Shown here: positions 16,567 through 26,877 of the stretch, one piece after another
Layout of the letters: every line of letters starts with the position of its first letter
Position numbering within the stretch: position 1 is the stretch's first letter
NCBI RefSeq assembly: GCF_050315115.1
Contig: NZ_JBNPOJ010000004.1
Coordinates: 62,001 to 126,000, forward strand
Origin: Peptoniphilus_A sp022767005
GTDB taxonomy: Bacteria > Bacillota > Clostridia > Tissierellales > Peptoniphilaceae
Reading direction: 5' to 3'
Length of the DNA stretch: 64,000 bases
Position numbers and translations under genes: made by a program
Notes under the pieces: generated by a model
Databases searched by the model: none
What the model saw: the letters and a program-made list of their open reading frames with translations, nothing else
Told to the model about the DNA's origin: nothing

Positions 16567-19500
16567 CTAATCCTTTAATTTTACAGAGTATAATTTACTA
16601 ATTCCCTTTTCTTCCATTGTAACACCATACATAGTCTTTGCAATCTCCATTGTAAGTTTTCTGTGGGTTATAATTATAAATTGAATTCCATCCAGAGTTA
16701 AAAGATAATCAGCATATCTTTTGATATTTGCATCGTCTAAAGCCGCATCAATTTCATCAAGAATGCAAAAAGATGCAGGTCTATACTTTAACAAGGCAAA
16801 TAAAAGCGCCACAGCAGTAAGGGATTTTTCTCCACCTGAAAGAAGTGAAAGGGACTGAAGTCTCTTTCCTGGAGGTGAAGCTTTGATTTCTATTCCAGAA
16901 TTTAGCAAATCACCTTCAATGTTTATTTCAGCACGACCTCCATTAAATAAAATTTTAAATATTTCGGCAAAGTTTGTAGAAATTTCATTCATAGCTTCGC
17001 TAAATATTTTCTTCATTTCATAATCTAATTTACTTAAAATAGATTTTATTTCTTCTTTTGACTTAATAAGGTCGTCCCTTTGAGTAGTATAAAAATCAAG
17101 CCTTTCCTTAACAATCTTGTGTTCCTCAATAGATGAAATATTTACCTCACCATAGTCTCTTACCTTTTTTTTAAGTTTTTTTATAAAACTTTCCTTTACG
17201 TCAGAAAGACTTTCGTCGACGTACTCATTATAATCATCTATATTATATTCTTCATTTAACCTTATAGTTTCATTTAATATTTTATTTTTATTTATATCAA
17301 CTTTTAAATTAATTTTTTCTAACTCAGAATTAATAATCAGTAATTTTTCTTTTAACTCACTTAATTTGTCTTTTTTGCATAAATAAATTTTGTTTTTTTC
17401 TTCCAAAAGTTCCTTATAATTGTTTATAGAAATTTTAAGATTTTCAATAGATTCACTTAAATTAAATAGTTTAATTTTATTTTCTTCATTTGAATTAGCT
17501 TTTAGGTCAATATTTGTATTTGCATCATCTAGGGAATTTTTATTATTTTTTAATTTTTCTTCAATGTTAAAAATTTCAGAATTAATTCTTTCTCTTTCTC
17601 TATTATTATAAAGTAATTTCTCGTGATTTTCTTTTTCTAAAAGTTGAATATCAATTTTTTCATTCTTTAATATTTCAATTTCTTTTGACAAATCAGAAAG
17701 TTTTGCATCACTATCTACTTCAAGTAATAAATTATCTAAAATTTTATTTTTATTTTCAATTTCTAAAATATTTTTGTTCAAATTTGAGAAATCAAGTTTA
17801 ATGTTTTCTTCTAAATCCTCTCTCTCTTTTTCATATTTATTTAAATAATTTGTATTTAAATCTTTATCATTTTTGTTTTTGTATATGTTTTTTTCAATAT
17901 CTGATATTTTTAAGTTGTAGGATTTTTGCTTTTCTAAATATTCATTTGCTAAACTATTTAAATCAAAAATATCCTTTTCAACTTTGTCTTTATCTTTTTC
18001 AATTTTTTTAATTTCATAATTTATTTCCCTTGATTTAGTCTGCAATTCAGTGATTTCATTTTTACGCAAAATAAAACTACTATTATAAGTATTTAAACTA
18101 CCGCCAGTTATTGCTCCAGAAGGATTAAAAACTTCACCCTTTAGAGTTACTACCTTTAATTTATATTTTTTTGAAATATTGCTAGCATTTTTAAAATTAT
18201 CAGCAATAATAACTCTGCCAAGTAAGTTATAAAATATTCCACTAAATAAATCATCAAATTTTATTAAATCACATGCAATACCAATTATTCCATCTTCAGA
18301 TGTGTTTATCTTTACCTTGTTGCCATTTACTCTATCAAGAGGCAAAAAAGTTGCTCTTCCCATTTTATTTTTTTCAAGTATTTTTAGCATCTCTGATGTT
18401 TCTTTAGTTGAAGATACAATAATATTTTGAGCCATTGATCCAAGTGCTACGGAGATCGCCTTTTCATAATTTTTCTCCACAGAAAATTTTTCCGCAACAG
18501 GTCCATATAATGTATCTTTAAAAATATTATTTCTTGAAGAAAAATTCATAAAGGATTTTACAGTTCTATTATATCCTTCATAATTTGATTCCATGTTTTC
18601 CAGTATTTTTAATCTAGCCATTACTTCATTTAAATTATTGTTTTTTAAAATCAAATTATCTTTGAGGTTTTTATTGTTTTCTTTAAGTTTTTCTATCCTT
18701 TCTTCAGTTTGTTGAAACTCTAAACTATCTTTTTCAAGAATACTCTTTAATCTGTTGACTTCCTTCAACTCTTTTTCAATAAGCCTTTCAAATTCAGATT
18801 CATTAAGTTTTAGACTCTCAATATTTTTTTCTAAATTTAACTTTCTATTATTTTTTTCCTCAATAATATCCTTTAAAGTTTCATTTTTGAATTTTATATT
18901 TTCAATTTCATTTTTTATTTTATTTTTATTTTCAAAATTTAAATTTCCAATCTCTTCTAAATTTTTAAATTCTTCTTCTAATTCTACGATAATCTTACTT
19001 TTTTCATCTAATTTTTTTGTAATTTCATCTTTAGAATTTTTTAAAATCTCTTCGTCCTTTGCTAAACTTTCTAAATTCTCGTTAAACAAAATAATATTTT
19101 TATTTAGAGACTCATTTTCTAAGTCAATTCTCTGGGAATCCTTCCTTAGTGAATTTATTTTTTCACTTTGTAGATTTATATCTAAATATAGTTTATCGTA
19201 TTCTTCTTTTTGCTGATTTAATAATTCATTGGAATTACTGCTTTTGTTTGAAATTTCTAATATTTCATTTTGTAGTGGTTCCAGTTCATTAGATAATTTA
19301 TCACGCTCTAAAGAAATTATCTCAGAATCATTTTTTAAATTTTCAGAATTTTTTTCTAATTCTTTTTTTTCTTCTTCTATTTTTTTTATCTCTTTACAAG
19401 AAAAGTTTATGTCATTTATCTTTAAAATTTCGTAATCTTTTAAGTACGCTTCGGCTTTTTCTGCTTGTACTCTTAAATTTTCTTCTTGAAGTTCAATTTC

Positions 19501-20088
19501 TGATAAAATATCTTCAATTCTAACTAAATTTTCTTCAGTTTTTAAAAGTTTATTAGTAGATTGAACTTTTTTATACTTATATTTGGAAATACCAGCAGCC
19601 TCTTCGAAAATATTTCTTCTATCTTCAGGCTTTGAACTCAAAACAGACTCAATTTTCCCTTGTCCTATTACAGAATAGCCATCTTTTCCAATACCAGTGT
19701 CCATAAAAAGCTCTTTGATATCTTTAAGTCTGCACTTTTTATTATTTATTAAAAATTCACTCTCAAGAGATCTATACATTCTTCTTGTAATAGAAACTTC
19801 ATTAAAGGGCAAGTTTAAAGATTTGTCGCTATTATCAAAAACAATTGTAACTTCACAAAGGCCAAGTGGTTTTTTTGTATCCGTTCCAGAAAAAATCACA
19901 TCTTCCATTTTATTTCCACGAAGATTTTTAACTGAAGTCTCTCCCAACACCCATGTAATAGCATCATTTATATTGCTCTTTCCACTTCCATTAGGTCCCA
20001 CTATTGCTGTAGTAGTCTTATCTAATTCAATTTTTGTTCTATTTGCAAAAGATTTAAATCCTTGCATAGTAACTGATTTTAAAAACAT
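16567..20088 (-). CDS. smc: Chromosome partition protein Smc
   Basis: Smc is the condensin ATPase that works with ScpA and ScpB to compact and segregate the chromosome. The 1173 residues show Walker A GPNGSGKSNINDAI near residue 32, two long coiled-coil arms rich in Lys/Glu/Asn (about 170-500 and 660-1000), a hinge (about 510-650, with GPVAEKFSVEKNYEKAISVALG) and the C-terminal head with the signature LSGGEKSLTAVAL and Walker B CILDEIDAALDD. The ATPase motifs are intact. It overlaps nothing and sits between the Elp3-like radical SAM gene and ftsY. Confidence 0.98.
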   Translation of the reverse strand: MFLKSVTMQGFKSFANRTKIELDKTTTAIVGPNGSGKSNINDAITWVLGETSVKNLRGNKMEDVIFSGTDTKKPLGLCEVTIVFDNSDKSLNLPFNEVSITRRMYRSLESEFLINNKKCRLKDIKELFMDTGIGKDGYSVIGQGKIESVLSSKPEDRRNIFEEAAGISKYKYKKVQSTNKLLKTEENLVRIEDILSEIELQEENLRVQAEKAEAYLKDYEILKINDINFSCKEIKKIEEEKKELEKNSENLKNDSEIISLERDKLSNELEPLQNEILEISNKSSNSNELLNQQKEEYDKLYLDINLQSEKINSLRKDSQRIDLENESLNKNIILFNENLESLAKDEEILKNSKDEITKKLDEKSKIIVELEEEFKNLEEIGNLNFENKNKIKNEIENIKFKNETLKDIIEEKNNRKLNLEKNIESLKLNESEFERLIEKELKEVNRLKSILEKDSLEFQQTEERIEKLKENNKNLKDNLILKNNNLNEVMARLKILENMESNYEGYNRTVKSFMNFSSRNNIFKDTLYGPVAEKFSVEKNYEKAISVALGSMAQNIIVSSTKETSEMLKILEKNKMGRATFLPLDRVNGNKVKINTSEDGIIGIACDLIKFDDLFSGIFYNLLGRVIIADNFKNASNISKKYKLKVVTLKGEVFNPSGAITGGSLNTYNSSFILRKNEITELQTKSREINYEIKKIEKDKDKVEKDIFDLNSLANEYLEKQKSYNLKISDIEKNIYKNKNDKDLNTNYLNKYEKEREDLEENIKLDFSNLNKNILEIENKNKILDNLLLEVDSDAKLSDLSKEIEILKNEKIDIQLLEKENHEKLLYNNRERERINSEIFNIEEKLKNNKNSLDDANTNIDLKANSNEENKIKLFNLSESIENLKISINNYKELLEEKNKIYLCKKDKLSELKEKLLIINSELEKINLKVDINKNKILNETIRLNEEYNIDDYNEYVDESLSDVKESFIKKLKKKVRDYGEVNISSIEEHKIVKERLDFYTTQRDDLIKSKEEIKSILSKLDYEMKKIFSEAMNEISTNFAEIFKILFNGGRAEINIEGDLLNSGIEIKASPPGKRLQSLSLLSGGEKSLTAVALLFALLKYRPASFCILDEIDAALDDANIKRYADYLLTLDGIQFIIITHRKLTMEIAKTMYGVTMEEKGISKLYSVKLKD

Positions 20089-20092
20089 CTAC

Positions 20093-21142
20093 TCACCTAT
20101 AATAATCTCTTACATCAATAAATTCGATGAATTTTCCATGAACTTCCACTTCAAAATAGCCAAGGCTTTTTTCTTGAAGCTTTATTTTTGAAATTCCAAG
20201 TTTTTTCATTATCTCATTTTTATTTTTTGATTTTTGTCCACAAATATTTGAAATATTTCTCCCACTTGCATATATTAAAATCTCATCCTTAATATTTTTT
20301 GATTCTTTAAAATAATTTATTAATGCACATTTGAAATAAAAAGACTCAACTAACTGTCTATATGCTGGATGAAATGCTCCTGCAACTACATCTCCATCAT
20401 AATTAATATTATCAGTTGGCTGAAGCCCAACCCTTATTACATTAATATTGTTTTTATAAAAAACATCAAGAATGTCTGCAACATATTTAATTGAAGATTT
20501 TAAATCAAGAGCTTCATACTTACCTTCTTTTAATTTTTTATAAAGTGTCGTTTCTTTAATTACAAGAGTTGGATAAACTCTAACACAATAGGGATCTAAT
20601 TTTACAAATTCCCTTGCTGTAAAAATAGATTTTTCTAAATTATCGCCAGGAAGACCCACCATTTGTTGCAGTCCAAGCAAAAATTTATACTTCTTAATTA
20701 ATTTTGAAGATGTATAAACACATTCTACATTATGACCTCTATTTGAAAGTTTTAAAACTTCTGGGTCAAGACTTTGTACTCCAAGTTCAATAATATCTAC
20801 ACCATATTTTTTTAAATTTTTAAGTATTCCATCATCAATTGCATCTGGTCTTGTAGAAAGTCTAATGAATTTTACAAGGCCTCTTTCTTTATATTTATGT
20901 GCAATTTCTAAAAACTCTGATTGTTTTTCAATTGGAATCGCTGTAAAACTTCCTCCGTAAAATGCAACTTCAACATTATCTTTCCTCTTAAAATAAGAAA
21001 GATATTCCAAAATAGTATTTTCAACATCACTATTTGAAATATCTGTAGACATTCCCGTAATTTTTCTTTGGTTACAAAAAACACAATCATTAGGGCATCC
21101 ATAGTGTGGAATAAAAATTGGTATAATATTTCTCTTAGACAA
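20093..21142 (-). CDS. Elp3-family radical SAM protein
   Basis: This 349-residue radical SAM protein resembles the Elp3-like group found next to rnc/smc in clostridia. The cluster motif is GCPNDCVFCNQRK (CxxxxCxxC spacing as in Elp3-type enzymes), followed by EVAFYGGSFTAI and GVDIIELGVQSL. It ends in a domain with a GAFHPAYRQLVE segment. Its role in this group is not established; Elp3 itself modifies tRNA wobble uridines. I chose TTG 21142, behind GAGGAG and overlapping the rnc stop by 8 nt, because MSKRNIIPIFIPHYGC matches the expected N-terminus; the ORF could extend 26 codons inside rnc. Confidence 0.8.
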   Translation of the reverse strand: MSKRNIIPIFIPHYGCPNDCVFCNQRKITGMSTDISNSDVENTILEYLSYFKRKDNVEVAFYGGSFTAIPIEKQSEFLEIAHKYKERGLVKFIRLSTRPDAIDDGILKNLKKYGVDIIELGVQSLDPEVLKLSNRGHNVECVYTSSKLIKKYKFLLGLQQMVGLPGDNLEKSIFTAREFVKLDPYCVRVYPTLVIKETTLYKKLKEGKYEALDLKSSIKYVADILDVFYKNNINVIRVGLQPTDNINYDGDVVAGAFHPAYRQLVESFYFKCALINYFKESKNIKDEILIYASGRNISNICGQKSKNKNEIMKKLGISKIKLQEKSLGYFEVEVHGKFIEFIDVRDYYR

Positions 21143-21833
21143 TTTTTCCACTCCTCTTAAATGCATCTCTTGCAGCCTCTTGTTGTGACTCTTTCTTAGA
21201 TTTTCCTTTGCCGTTTCCAACTAAAACTTCATCTACATACAATTCTGTAAAAAAAGTTTTGTCATTATCAGGACCTTCTTCTCCCACTAATTTATATTCT
21301 GCTTTTTTGCCTGATTTTTGAACTTCTTCTTGAAATTTAGTTTTAAAATCTATATTAAATAATTTGTAGCTATCTTTTTCTAAAAAATCTTGAAATAAAT
21401 ATAAAATAATCTTTTTAGTATTTTCAAAATTTGAATCTAAATAAATTGCACCAATTAAAGCTTCAAGAGCATCAGCAGAAGTTGACTCCCTGTTTCTTCC
21501 ACCGCTTTTTATTTCTCCCTTGCCAAATTTTATAGCATCACCAAGATTTAGTTTCTTAGAAATATAAAACAAAACTTTTTCATTAACAGATTCAGCTCTC
21601 ATTTTTGTAAGAGAACCTTCCCTATCTTCAGGAAAATTTTTGTAAAAATATTCTCCAATGACTAGTCCTAAAACTGCATCTCCTAAGTATTCAAGTCTTT
21701 CATTGCATTCGTAGAACTTCATATTATTTTCATTGATAAAAGAACTGTGAGTCAAAGCCCTTTCTAAAAGTTCTCTATTTTTAAAATTATAATTTAATTT
21801 TTTTTCAAGATATTTTAGACTGTCCTTGGACAT
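21135..21833 (-). CDS. rnc: Ribonuclease III
   Basis: RNase III cuts double-stranded RNA, including rRNA precursors. The 232 residues contain the signature ERLEYLGDAVLGLVIGEY with catalytic Glu/Asp, the second acidic cluster SADALEALIGAIYLD, and a C-terminal double-stranded RNA-binding domain (FKTKFQEEVQKSGKK to GKGKSKKESQQEAARDAF). It lies 4 nt after acpP in the order plsX-acpP-rnc-smc-ftsY that is conserved in Firmicutes. Confidence 0.98.
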   Translation of the reverse strand: MSKDSLKYLEKKLNYNFKNRELLERALTHSSFINENNMKFYECNERLEYLGDAVLGLVIGEYFYKNFPEDREGSLTKMRAESVNEKVLFYISKKLNLGDAIKFGKGEIKSGGRNRESTSADALEALIGAIYLDSNFENTKKIILYLFQDFLEKDSYKLFNIDFKTKFQEEVQKSGKKAEYKLVGEEGPDNDKTFFTELYVDEVLVGNGKGKSKKESQQEAARDAFKRSGKIV

Positions 21834-21837
21834 AAAA

Positions 21838-22065
21838 TCACTGATCCAAATCTTCTACATAGTCGATTACATCGCCAATAGTTTTTAATTTTTCTAAATC
21901 TTCTTCAGAAACCTCTATCTCAAATTCCTCTTCAATTGTCATAACTAATTCAACAAGTTCAATGGAATCAGCATTAAGATCATCTTGAAAATTCATATCT
22001 TCATTAAGTTCATTTACATCAATGTTAAATTGTTCAGCAATAATTTCTAGAATTCTTTCTTTCAT
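21838..22065 (-). CDS. acpP: Acyl carrier protein
   Basis: This 75-residue acidic protein carries growing fatty acyl chains on a phosphopantetheine arm. The attachment motif DDLNADSIELVELVM contains the modified Ser (about residue 36). Its start overlaps the plsX stop as ATGA. No fatty-acid elongation genes follow, so fab genes must be elsewhere. Confidence 0.97.
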   Translation of the reverse strand: MKERILEIIAEQFNIDVNELNEDMNFQDDLNADSIELVELVMTIEEEFEIEVSEEDLEKLKTIGDVIDYVEDLDQ

Positions 22066-23048
22066 TTTTCTTCCACCTTATCCTTTATTTTATTAACTAC
22101 ATTAGATTCTACTATATTTATAGCATATTTTGCAGCATTTTTTATTGCTCTGCTATCAGAATTCCCATGAGCTTTAATAATGTTTCCATCAATTCCTAAA
22201 AGAATTGTGCCGCCAACTTCTTTCGCATCTAGATTTTTAAATTCATTCATTAAAAATTTTGTAAAAGCACTTTTACTTTCATCATCTAGTTTAGATTTTT
22301 GAATACTATGAAAAACATTTTTAACAGCAAAATCAATTACACCTTCAATTGATTTTAATAAAATATTTCCGTCAAAACCATCACATACAACAAGATCTGC
22401 TTCATTATTCATAATATTTCTTGCTTCAATATTTCCCACAAAATTTATATCACTATCTTTTAGCTTTGTATAAGTTTCTTTATAAAGAGAATTTCCCTTG
22501 CCTTCTTCAACACCTATATTTAAAAGACCAACTTTTGGAGAATCTATTTTATAATATTCTCTTAAAAAAGTTTCTCCCAGCATCGCGAATTCTAGTAGAA
22601 GATCAGGATTTGTATCCATGTTTGCTCCTGAATCAATTATCATTGTATTTGATTTTATCCCTGGAATAATTGTTGGAAGAACAGCTCTTTTTATTCCCTT
22701 GATCCTTCCAACTATAAAAAGTCCACCTGCAAGAAGTGCTCCTGTGCTACCAGCAGATATTAATGCATCAGCTTTCTTATCTTTTAATAATTTCATTGCA
22801 ACTGCAATAGAAGAATCTTTCTTGCGTCTAAGTGCGAAAGCAGGGTCTTCATTATTTTCAATGTTTTCTTCTGCATAAACTATTTCAATCTTGTCTTTAT
22901 TGTAATCAAGCTTTTGAAGATTCTCTTCAATAAAATCTTTCCTACCAACTAAAATAATATCTGTATCGAATTCATTAGCAACTTCAATTGCTCCCTTTAT
23001 AATTTCGTATTTATTATCTCCGCCATTTACATCAAAAATTAATCTCAT
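22062..23048 (-). CDS. plsX: Phosphate acyltransferase PlsX
   Basis: PlsX converts acyl-ACP to acyl-phosphate, the donor for PlsY in phospholipid synthesis. The 328 residues show RRKKDSSIAVAMKLLKDKKADALISAGSTGALLAGG (key motif SAGSTGALLAGG), the GANMDTNPDLL segment and VCDGFDGNILLKS. The start MRLIFDVNGGDN follows GGAGG. The family's usual 'DxMGGD' N-terminal motif reads DVNGGD here. acpP, its substrate carrier, is coupled downstream. Confidence 0.96.
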   Translation of the reverse strand: MRLIFDVNGGDNKYEIIKGAIEVANEFDTDIILVGRKDFIEENLQKLDYNKDKIEIVYAEENIENNEDPAFALRRKKDSSIAVAMKLLKDKKADALISAGSTGALLAGGLFIVGRIKGIKRAVLPTIIPGIKSNTMIIDSGANMDTNPDLLLEFAMLGETFLREYYKIDSPKVGLLNIGVEEGKGNSLYKETYTKLKDSDINFVGNIEARNIMNNEADLVVCDGFDGNILLKSIEGVIDFAVKNVFHSIQKSKLDDESKSAFTKFLMNEFKNLDAKEVGGTILLGIDGNIIKAHGNSDSRAIKNAAKYAINIVESNVVNKIKDKVEEK

Positions 23049-23071
23049 TTAGACCTCCAAGTAATAATTTT

Positions 23072-23100
23072 AATATATATCAAAAGCTTAAAAAAATCAA
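23072..23100 (-). promoter_or_regulatory. Sigma-A promoter of the plsX operon
   Basis: TTGATT (23095-23100) and TATATT (23072-23077) with a 17-bp spacer lie just upstream of plsX on the minus strand. I saw no FapR-type palindrome by eye. Confidence 0.55.
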
Positions 23101-23164
23101 CGTTAATAACATAACTCTAATACTAACTTATAAAAGTTTAACACATATATAATAAAATTTACAC

Positions 23165-23200
23165 AAAAAACTCGCCTAAGTTTCCTTAAGCGAGTTTAAT
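23165..23200 (-). terminator. Terminator after nifJ
   Basis: ACTCGCTTAAG and CTTAGGCGAGT form an 11-bp stem (one G-T pair) with a GAAA loop, followed by six Ts on the minus strand. Confidence 0.88.
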
Positions 23201-23220
23201 TTATAAAATATACTGTAATT

Positions 23221-26200
23221 TTATTCTTCTTCAGAACGAGTTACATAACTTGCATATCTTTCTTTAGCATTTTCTTCTGCTATTTCATAAAGTTTTTCAG
23301 CTCTTTCAGGGAATAATTTCTTAAGTGAAGTATATCTAACTTCTCCATCTAAGAAGTCTCTGAAAGGTTTAGTAGGTTCTTTAGAATCTAAGATAAATGG
23401 ATTCTTTCCTTGAGCTTTAAGTTCGGGATTGAATCTATATAGATGCCAATAACCAGTTTCTACAGCTTTCTTTTCTTCTTCTATTGAGAATCCCATTCCA
23501 ACTTTAATTCCGTGGTTTATACATGGTGCGTAGGCAATTATTAGTGATGGACCATCATAAGCTTCAGCCTCTTTAATTGCTTTGAAAGCTTGGTTCTTGT
23601 CAGCACCAAGAGCGATTTGTGCAACATATACATAACCATAAGATGTAGCCATTAATCCAAGATCTTTCTTCTTAGTTAACTTACCAGCTGCAGCAAATTG
23701 TGCAATTGCTGCTGTTGGAGTTGCCTTAGATGCTTGTCCACCTGTGTTTGAATATACTTCAGTATCAAGAACTAATACATTGATGTTTTCACCTGATGCA
23801 AGAACATGGTCTAGTCCACCATATCCAATATCATATGCCCAGCCGTCTCCACCAATAATCCATTGACTCTTCTTAATTAAGAATCTTTCAAGGCTTTGTA
23901 ATGTTTCAATGATATCGTCAGCCTTTTCATTTCCGAATTTTTTATCAAGAACTTTTAATACATTTGCACTTGCAGCCTTAGAAGTCTTGTAATCATCCTT
24001 GCCTTCTATCCACGCATTAAATGCATCATTTGCATCTTTATCTACATTAAGTTCAATAAATTCTTTCATTAGATTTTCAATTCTATTTCTAGTTTGTTCT
24101 TGAGATACTGCCATACCATATCCGTATTCAGCATTATCTTCGAATAATGAGTTAGCCCAAGATGGTCCATTTCCACAATCATCTGTACAATATGGCATTG
24201 ATGGTGCAGAACCACCCCAAATTGATGAACATCCTGTTGCATTTGCAATACTCATTCTATCTCCAAATAATTGAGTAACAAGTTTTACATATGGAGTTTC
24301 CCCACAACCTGCACAAGCTCCAGAGAATTCAAGATATGGAGTTTGGAATTGAGAGTTCTTGAAGTTGTTTGGTTCAATATTTCGTTCTTTAGACTTAATA
24401 TGTTCAGAAGCATATTCCCAGTTAGCTGCTTGTACATCAATTTCATTTTCAAATGGAGACATTACAAGTGCTTTTTCTTTAGCAGGACAAACTTGAGCAC
24501 AATTTCCACAACCAGTACAATCTAATGGTGAAATTTGCATTCTATATTCATAATTTTCAAGTCCCTTTCCTATTGCTTTTTTAGTTTCAAATCCTTCAGG
24601 TGCATTAGCCATTTCTTCTTTATCAGCTAAGAATGGTCTTATAACTGCATGAGGACATACTAATGAACATTGGTTACATTGAATACAATTTTCAATCTTC
24701 CAGTGAGGAACATTTACAGCAATTCCTCTCTTTTCGTAACGACTTGTTCCAGATGGGAATGTTCCATCAGGCATATCAATGAAAGTAGAAACTGGAAGGT
24801 CGTTACCTTCTTGTCTATTCATTGGAATAAGAATATTGTTGATAAAGTCAGGTGCTCCCTTAATTTTAAAGTCTTTAGTAGTATCAGCATTTTTCCAAGA
24901 ATCTTTTACTTCGATTTTCTTTAATGCATCTATTCCACGGTCTACTGCAGCATAGTTCATCTTAACTATATCGTCACCCTTAGCACCGTAATCTTTTACG
25001 ATTGCTTCTTTAAGAAGTTTAACAGCTTGGTCAAGTGGAAGTACTTGGGAAAGGTTAAAGAATGCAGCTTGCATTACCATATTAGTTCTTCCGCCAAGTC
25101 CAACTTCTGCAGCAATTTTTGTAGCATTAATTGTATAGAACTCAATTTCATTGTCTGCAATGTATTTTTTCATATAACCCGGAAGATGTTCGTCAAGTTC
25201 TTCTTCATTCCAAATAGTATTTAGCAAGAATTTGCCGCCTTTTTTAAGTCCTCTCAATAGGTCATAAGAATATACATAAGATTGTTTTGAACAAGAAATA
25301 AAATCAGTTTCAGTTAATAAATAAGTTGAAGTGATTTTATTTTTACCAAATCTCAAGTGAGACATTGTAACTCCACCAGATTTTTTGGAGTCATAGTCAA
25401 AGTAACCTTGAGCATACATATCAGTGTTATCACCAATAATTTTAATTGCTGATTTATTTGCACCAACAGTACCATCAGATCCAAATCCCCAGAATTTACA
25501 TCTAATAGTTCCTTCGGGTTCAGTTGTAATTATTTGTTTAATTGGAAGTGATTTATTAGTTACATCATCAATGATACCAACTGTGAAGTCATTCTTAGGT
25601 TTATCTTCTTTTAGGTTATCGAATACTGAAAGAATATCTGTTGGATTAGTGTCTTTAGATCCAAGACCATAAATACCACCAACGATAAGTGGTTTTTTGT
25701 CTGATTCATAGAAGGCATCTCTAATGTCTAAGTATAGAGGTTGTCCAGCTGCTCCCTTTTCTTTAGTTCTATCAAGAACTGCAATTCTTTCAACAGTTTC
25801 TGGAATTGCTTTCATTAAGTGTTCAATTGAGAAAGGTCTGTATAAGTGAACTTTAACAAGCCCTGTCTTTTCCCCTCTTGCATTTAGATAATCTACAACT
25901 TCTTCAATTGTTTCTGTAACAGAACCCATTGCTACGATAATATTAATAGCGTCTTTAGCTCCGTAATAGTTAAATAAATTATATTCTCTTCCTGTTAACT
26001 TAGAAATTTCTTTCATATAATCTTCAGTAATACCAACTATGTTTGTATAGTATTTGTTTGAAGCTTCAATTTCTTGGAAATAAATATCAGGATTTTGAGC
26101 AGTACCTCTTACTTGAGGTCCCTTTGGATTTAAAGCTCTTTCCTTAAATTCTTTAATTGCTTCCTTGTCAACAAGTTTTTCCAAATCTTCATAATTAAGT

Positions 26201-26754
26201 ACTTCAATCTTTTGCACTTCGTGAGATGTTCTAAATCCATCAAAGAAATGAGCAAAAGGAACTCTACCTTTAATTGCAGACAAGTGAGCAACACCAGCTA
26301 AATCCATTGCTTCTTGAACTGATCCTGATGCAAGAAGTGCAAATCCTGATGCTCTTGCTGCCATAACGTCTTGATGATCGCCAAAAATTGATAGTGCATG
26401 AGATGCTAATGCTCTTGCTGCTACGTGGAATACTCCTGGAAGTAATTCCCCTGCAATCTTATACATATTAGGTAGCATAAGTAATAAACCTTGAGATGCT
26501 GTGTAAGTAGAAGTAAGTGATCCGGCTTGTAATGCGCCGTGAACAGCTCCTGCAGCTCCTCCTTCTGATTGTAACTCCTTAACCAATACTTCTTGTCCAA
26601 AAATATTTTTTCTTCCATGAGAAGCCCAAGCATCAATGTGCTCAGCCATTGGAGATGATGGAGTTATAGGGTAAATACAAGCAACGTCCGAAAACGCATA
26701 GGCTACATGAGCGGCTGCTTCATTACCATCCATTGTTTTAAATGTTTTAGCCAT
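23221..26754 (-). CDS. nifJ: Pyruvate:ferredoxin (flavodoxin) oxidoreductase
   Basis: This single-chain 1177-residue PFOR oxidises pyruvate and CoA to acetyl-CoA and CO2, passing electrons to ferredoxin; it is the central enzyme of anaerobic pyruvate metabolism. Domains in order: N-terminal pyruvate/TPP region (YPITPSSPMAEH), gamma domain with GFGSDGTVGANKSAIKI, two 4Fe-4S motifs (CIQCNQCSLVCPHA and CTGCGNCAQVCPAK), then the TPP-binding domain with CAGCGETPYVKL, GGDGWAYDIGYGGLDH and DTEVYSNTGGQASKATP. A strong promoter and a Rex-like palindrome lie upstream. All cluster cysteines are present. Confidence 0.98.
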   Translation of the reverse strand: MAKTFKTMDGNEAAAHVAYAFSDVACIYPITPSSPMAEHIDAWASHGRKNIFGQEVLVKELQSEGGAAGAVHGALQAGSLTSTYTASQGLLLMLPNMYKIAGELLPGVFHVAARALASHALSIFGDHQDVMAARASGFALLASGSVQEAMDLAGVAHLSAIKGRVPFAHFFDGFRTSHEVQKIEVLNYEDLEKLVDKEAIKEFKERALNPKGPQVRGTAQNPDIYFQEIEASNKYYTNIVGITEDYMKEISKLTGREYNLFNYYGAKDAINIIVAMGSVTETIEEVVDYLNARGEKTGLVKVHLYRPFSIEHLMKAIPETVERIAVLDRTKEKGAAGQPLYLDIRDAFYESDKKPLIVGGIYGLGSKDTNPTDILSVFDNLKEDKPKNDFTVGIIDDVTNKSLPIKQIITTEPEGTIRCKFWGFGSDGTVGANKSAIKIIGDNTDMYAQGYFDYDSKKSGGVTMSHLRFGKNKITSTYLLTETDFISCSKQSYVYSYDLLRGLKKGGKFLLNTIWNEEELDEHLPGYMKKYIADNEIEFYTINATKIAAEVGLGGRTNMVMQAAFFNLSQVLPLDQAVKLLKEAIVKDYGAKGDDIVKMNYAAVDRGIDALKKIEVKDSWKNADTTKDFKIKGAPDFINNILIPMNRQEGNDLPVSTFIDMPDGTFPSGTSRYEKRGIAVNVPHWKIENCIQCNQCSLVCPHAVIRPFLADKEEMANAPEGFETKKAIGKGLENYEYRMQISPLDCTGCGNCAQVCPAKEKALVMSPFENEIDVQAANWEYASEHIKSKERNIEPNNFKNSQFQTPYLEFSGACAGCGETPYVKLVTQLFGDRMSIANATGCSSIWGGSAPSMPYCTDDCGNGPSWANSLFEDNAEYGYGMAVSQEQTRNRIENLMKEFIELNVDKDANDAFNAWIEGKDDYKTSKAASANVLKVLDKKFGNEKADDIIETLQSLERFLIKKSQWIIGGDGWAYDIGYGGLDHVLASGENINVLVLDTEVYSNTGGQASKATPTAAIAQFAAAGKLTKKKDLGLMATSYGYVYVAQIALGADKNQAFKAIKEAEAYDGPSLIIAYAPCINHGIKVGMGFSIEEEKKAVETGYWHLYRFNPELKAQGKNPFILDSKEPTKPFRDFLDGEVRYTSLKKLFPERAEKLYEIAEENAKERYASYVTRSEEE

Positions 26755-26805
26755 ATTATCCTCCCATTATTAATAATATAAATATAAACTAACTATACTG
26801 TTTAC

Positions 26806-26834
26806 ATTATAGAACTTAATTTAATAAATTTCAA
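26806..26834 (-). promoter_or_regulatory. Sigma-A promoter of nifJ
   Basis: TTGAAA (26829-26834) and TATAAT (26806-26811) are separated by 17 bp on the minus strand, giving a leader of about 45 nt before the GGGAGG ribosome binding site. Confidence 0.72.
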
Positions 26835-26877
26835 TAATATTATTAATAAATCAGCTTAAATAATTGAAAACAGCGAA

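Noticed and set aside
17420..19435. Several plus-strand ORFs of 60-150 codons opposite smc
   Set aside because: They are Ser/Phe-rich shadows of the coiled-coil coding strand and lack ribosome binding sites or family features.
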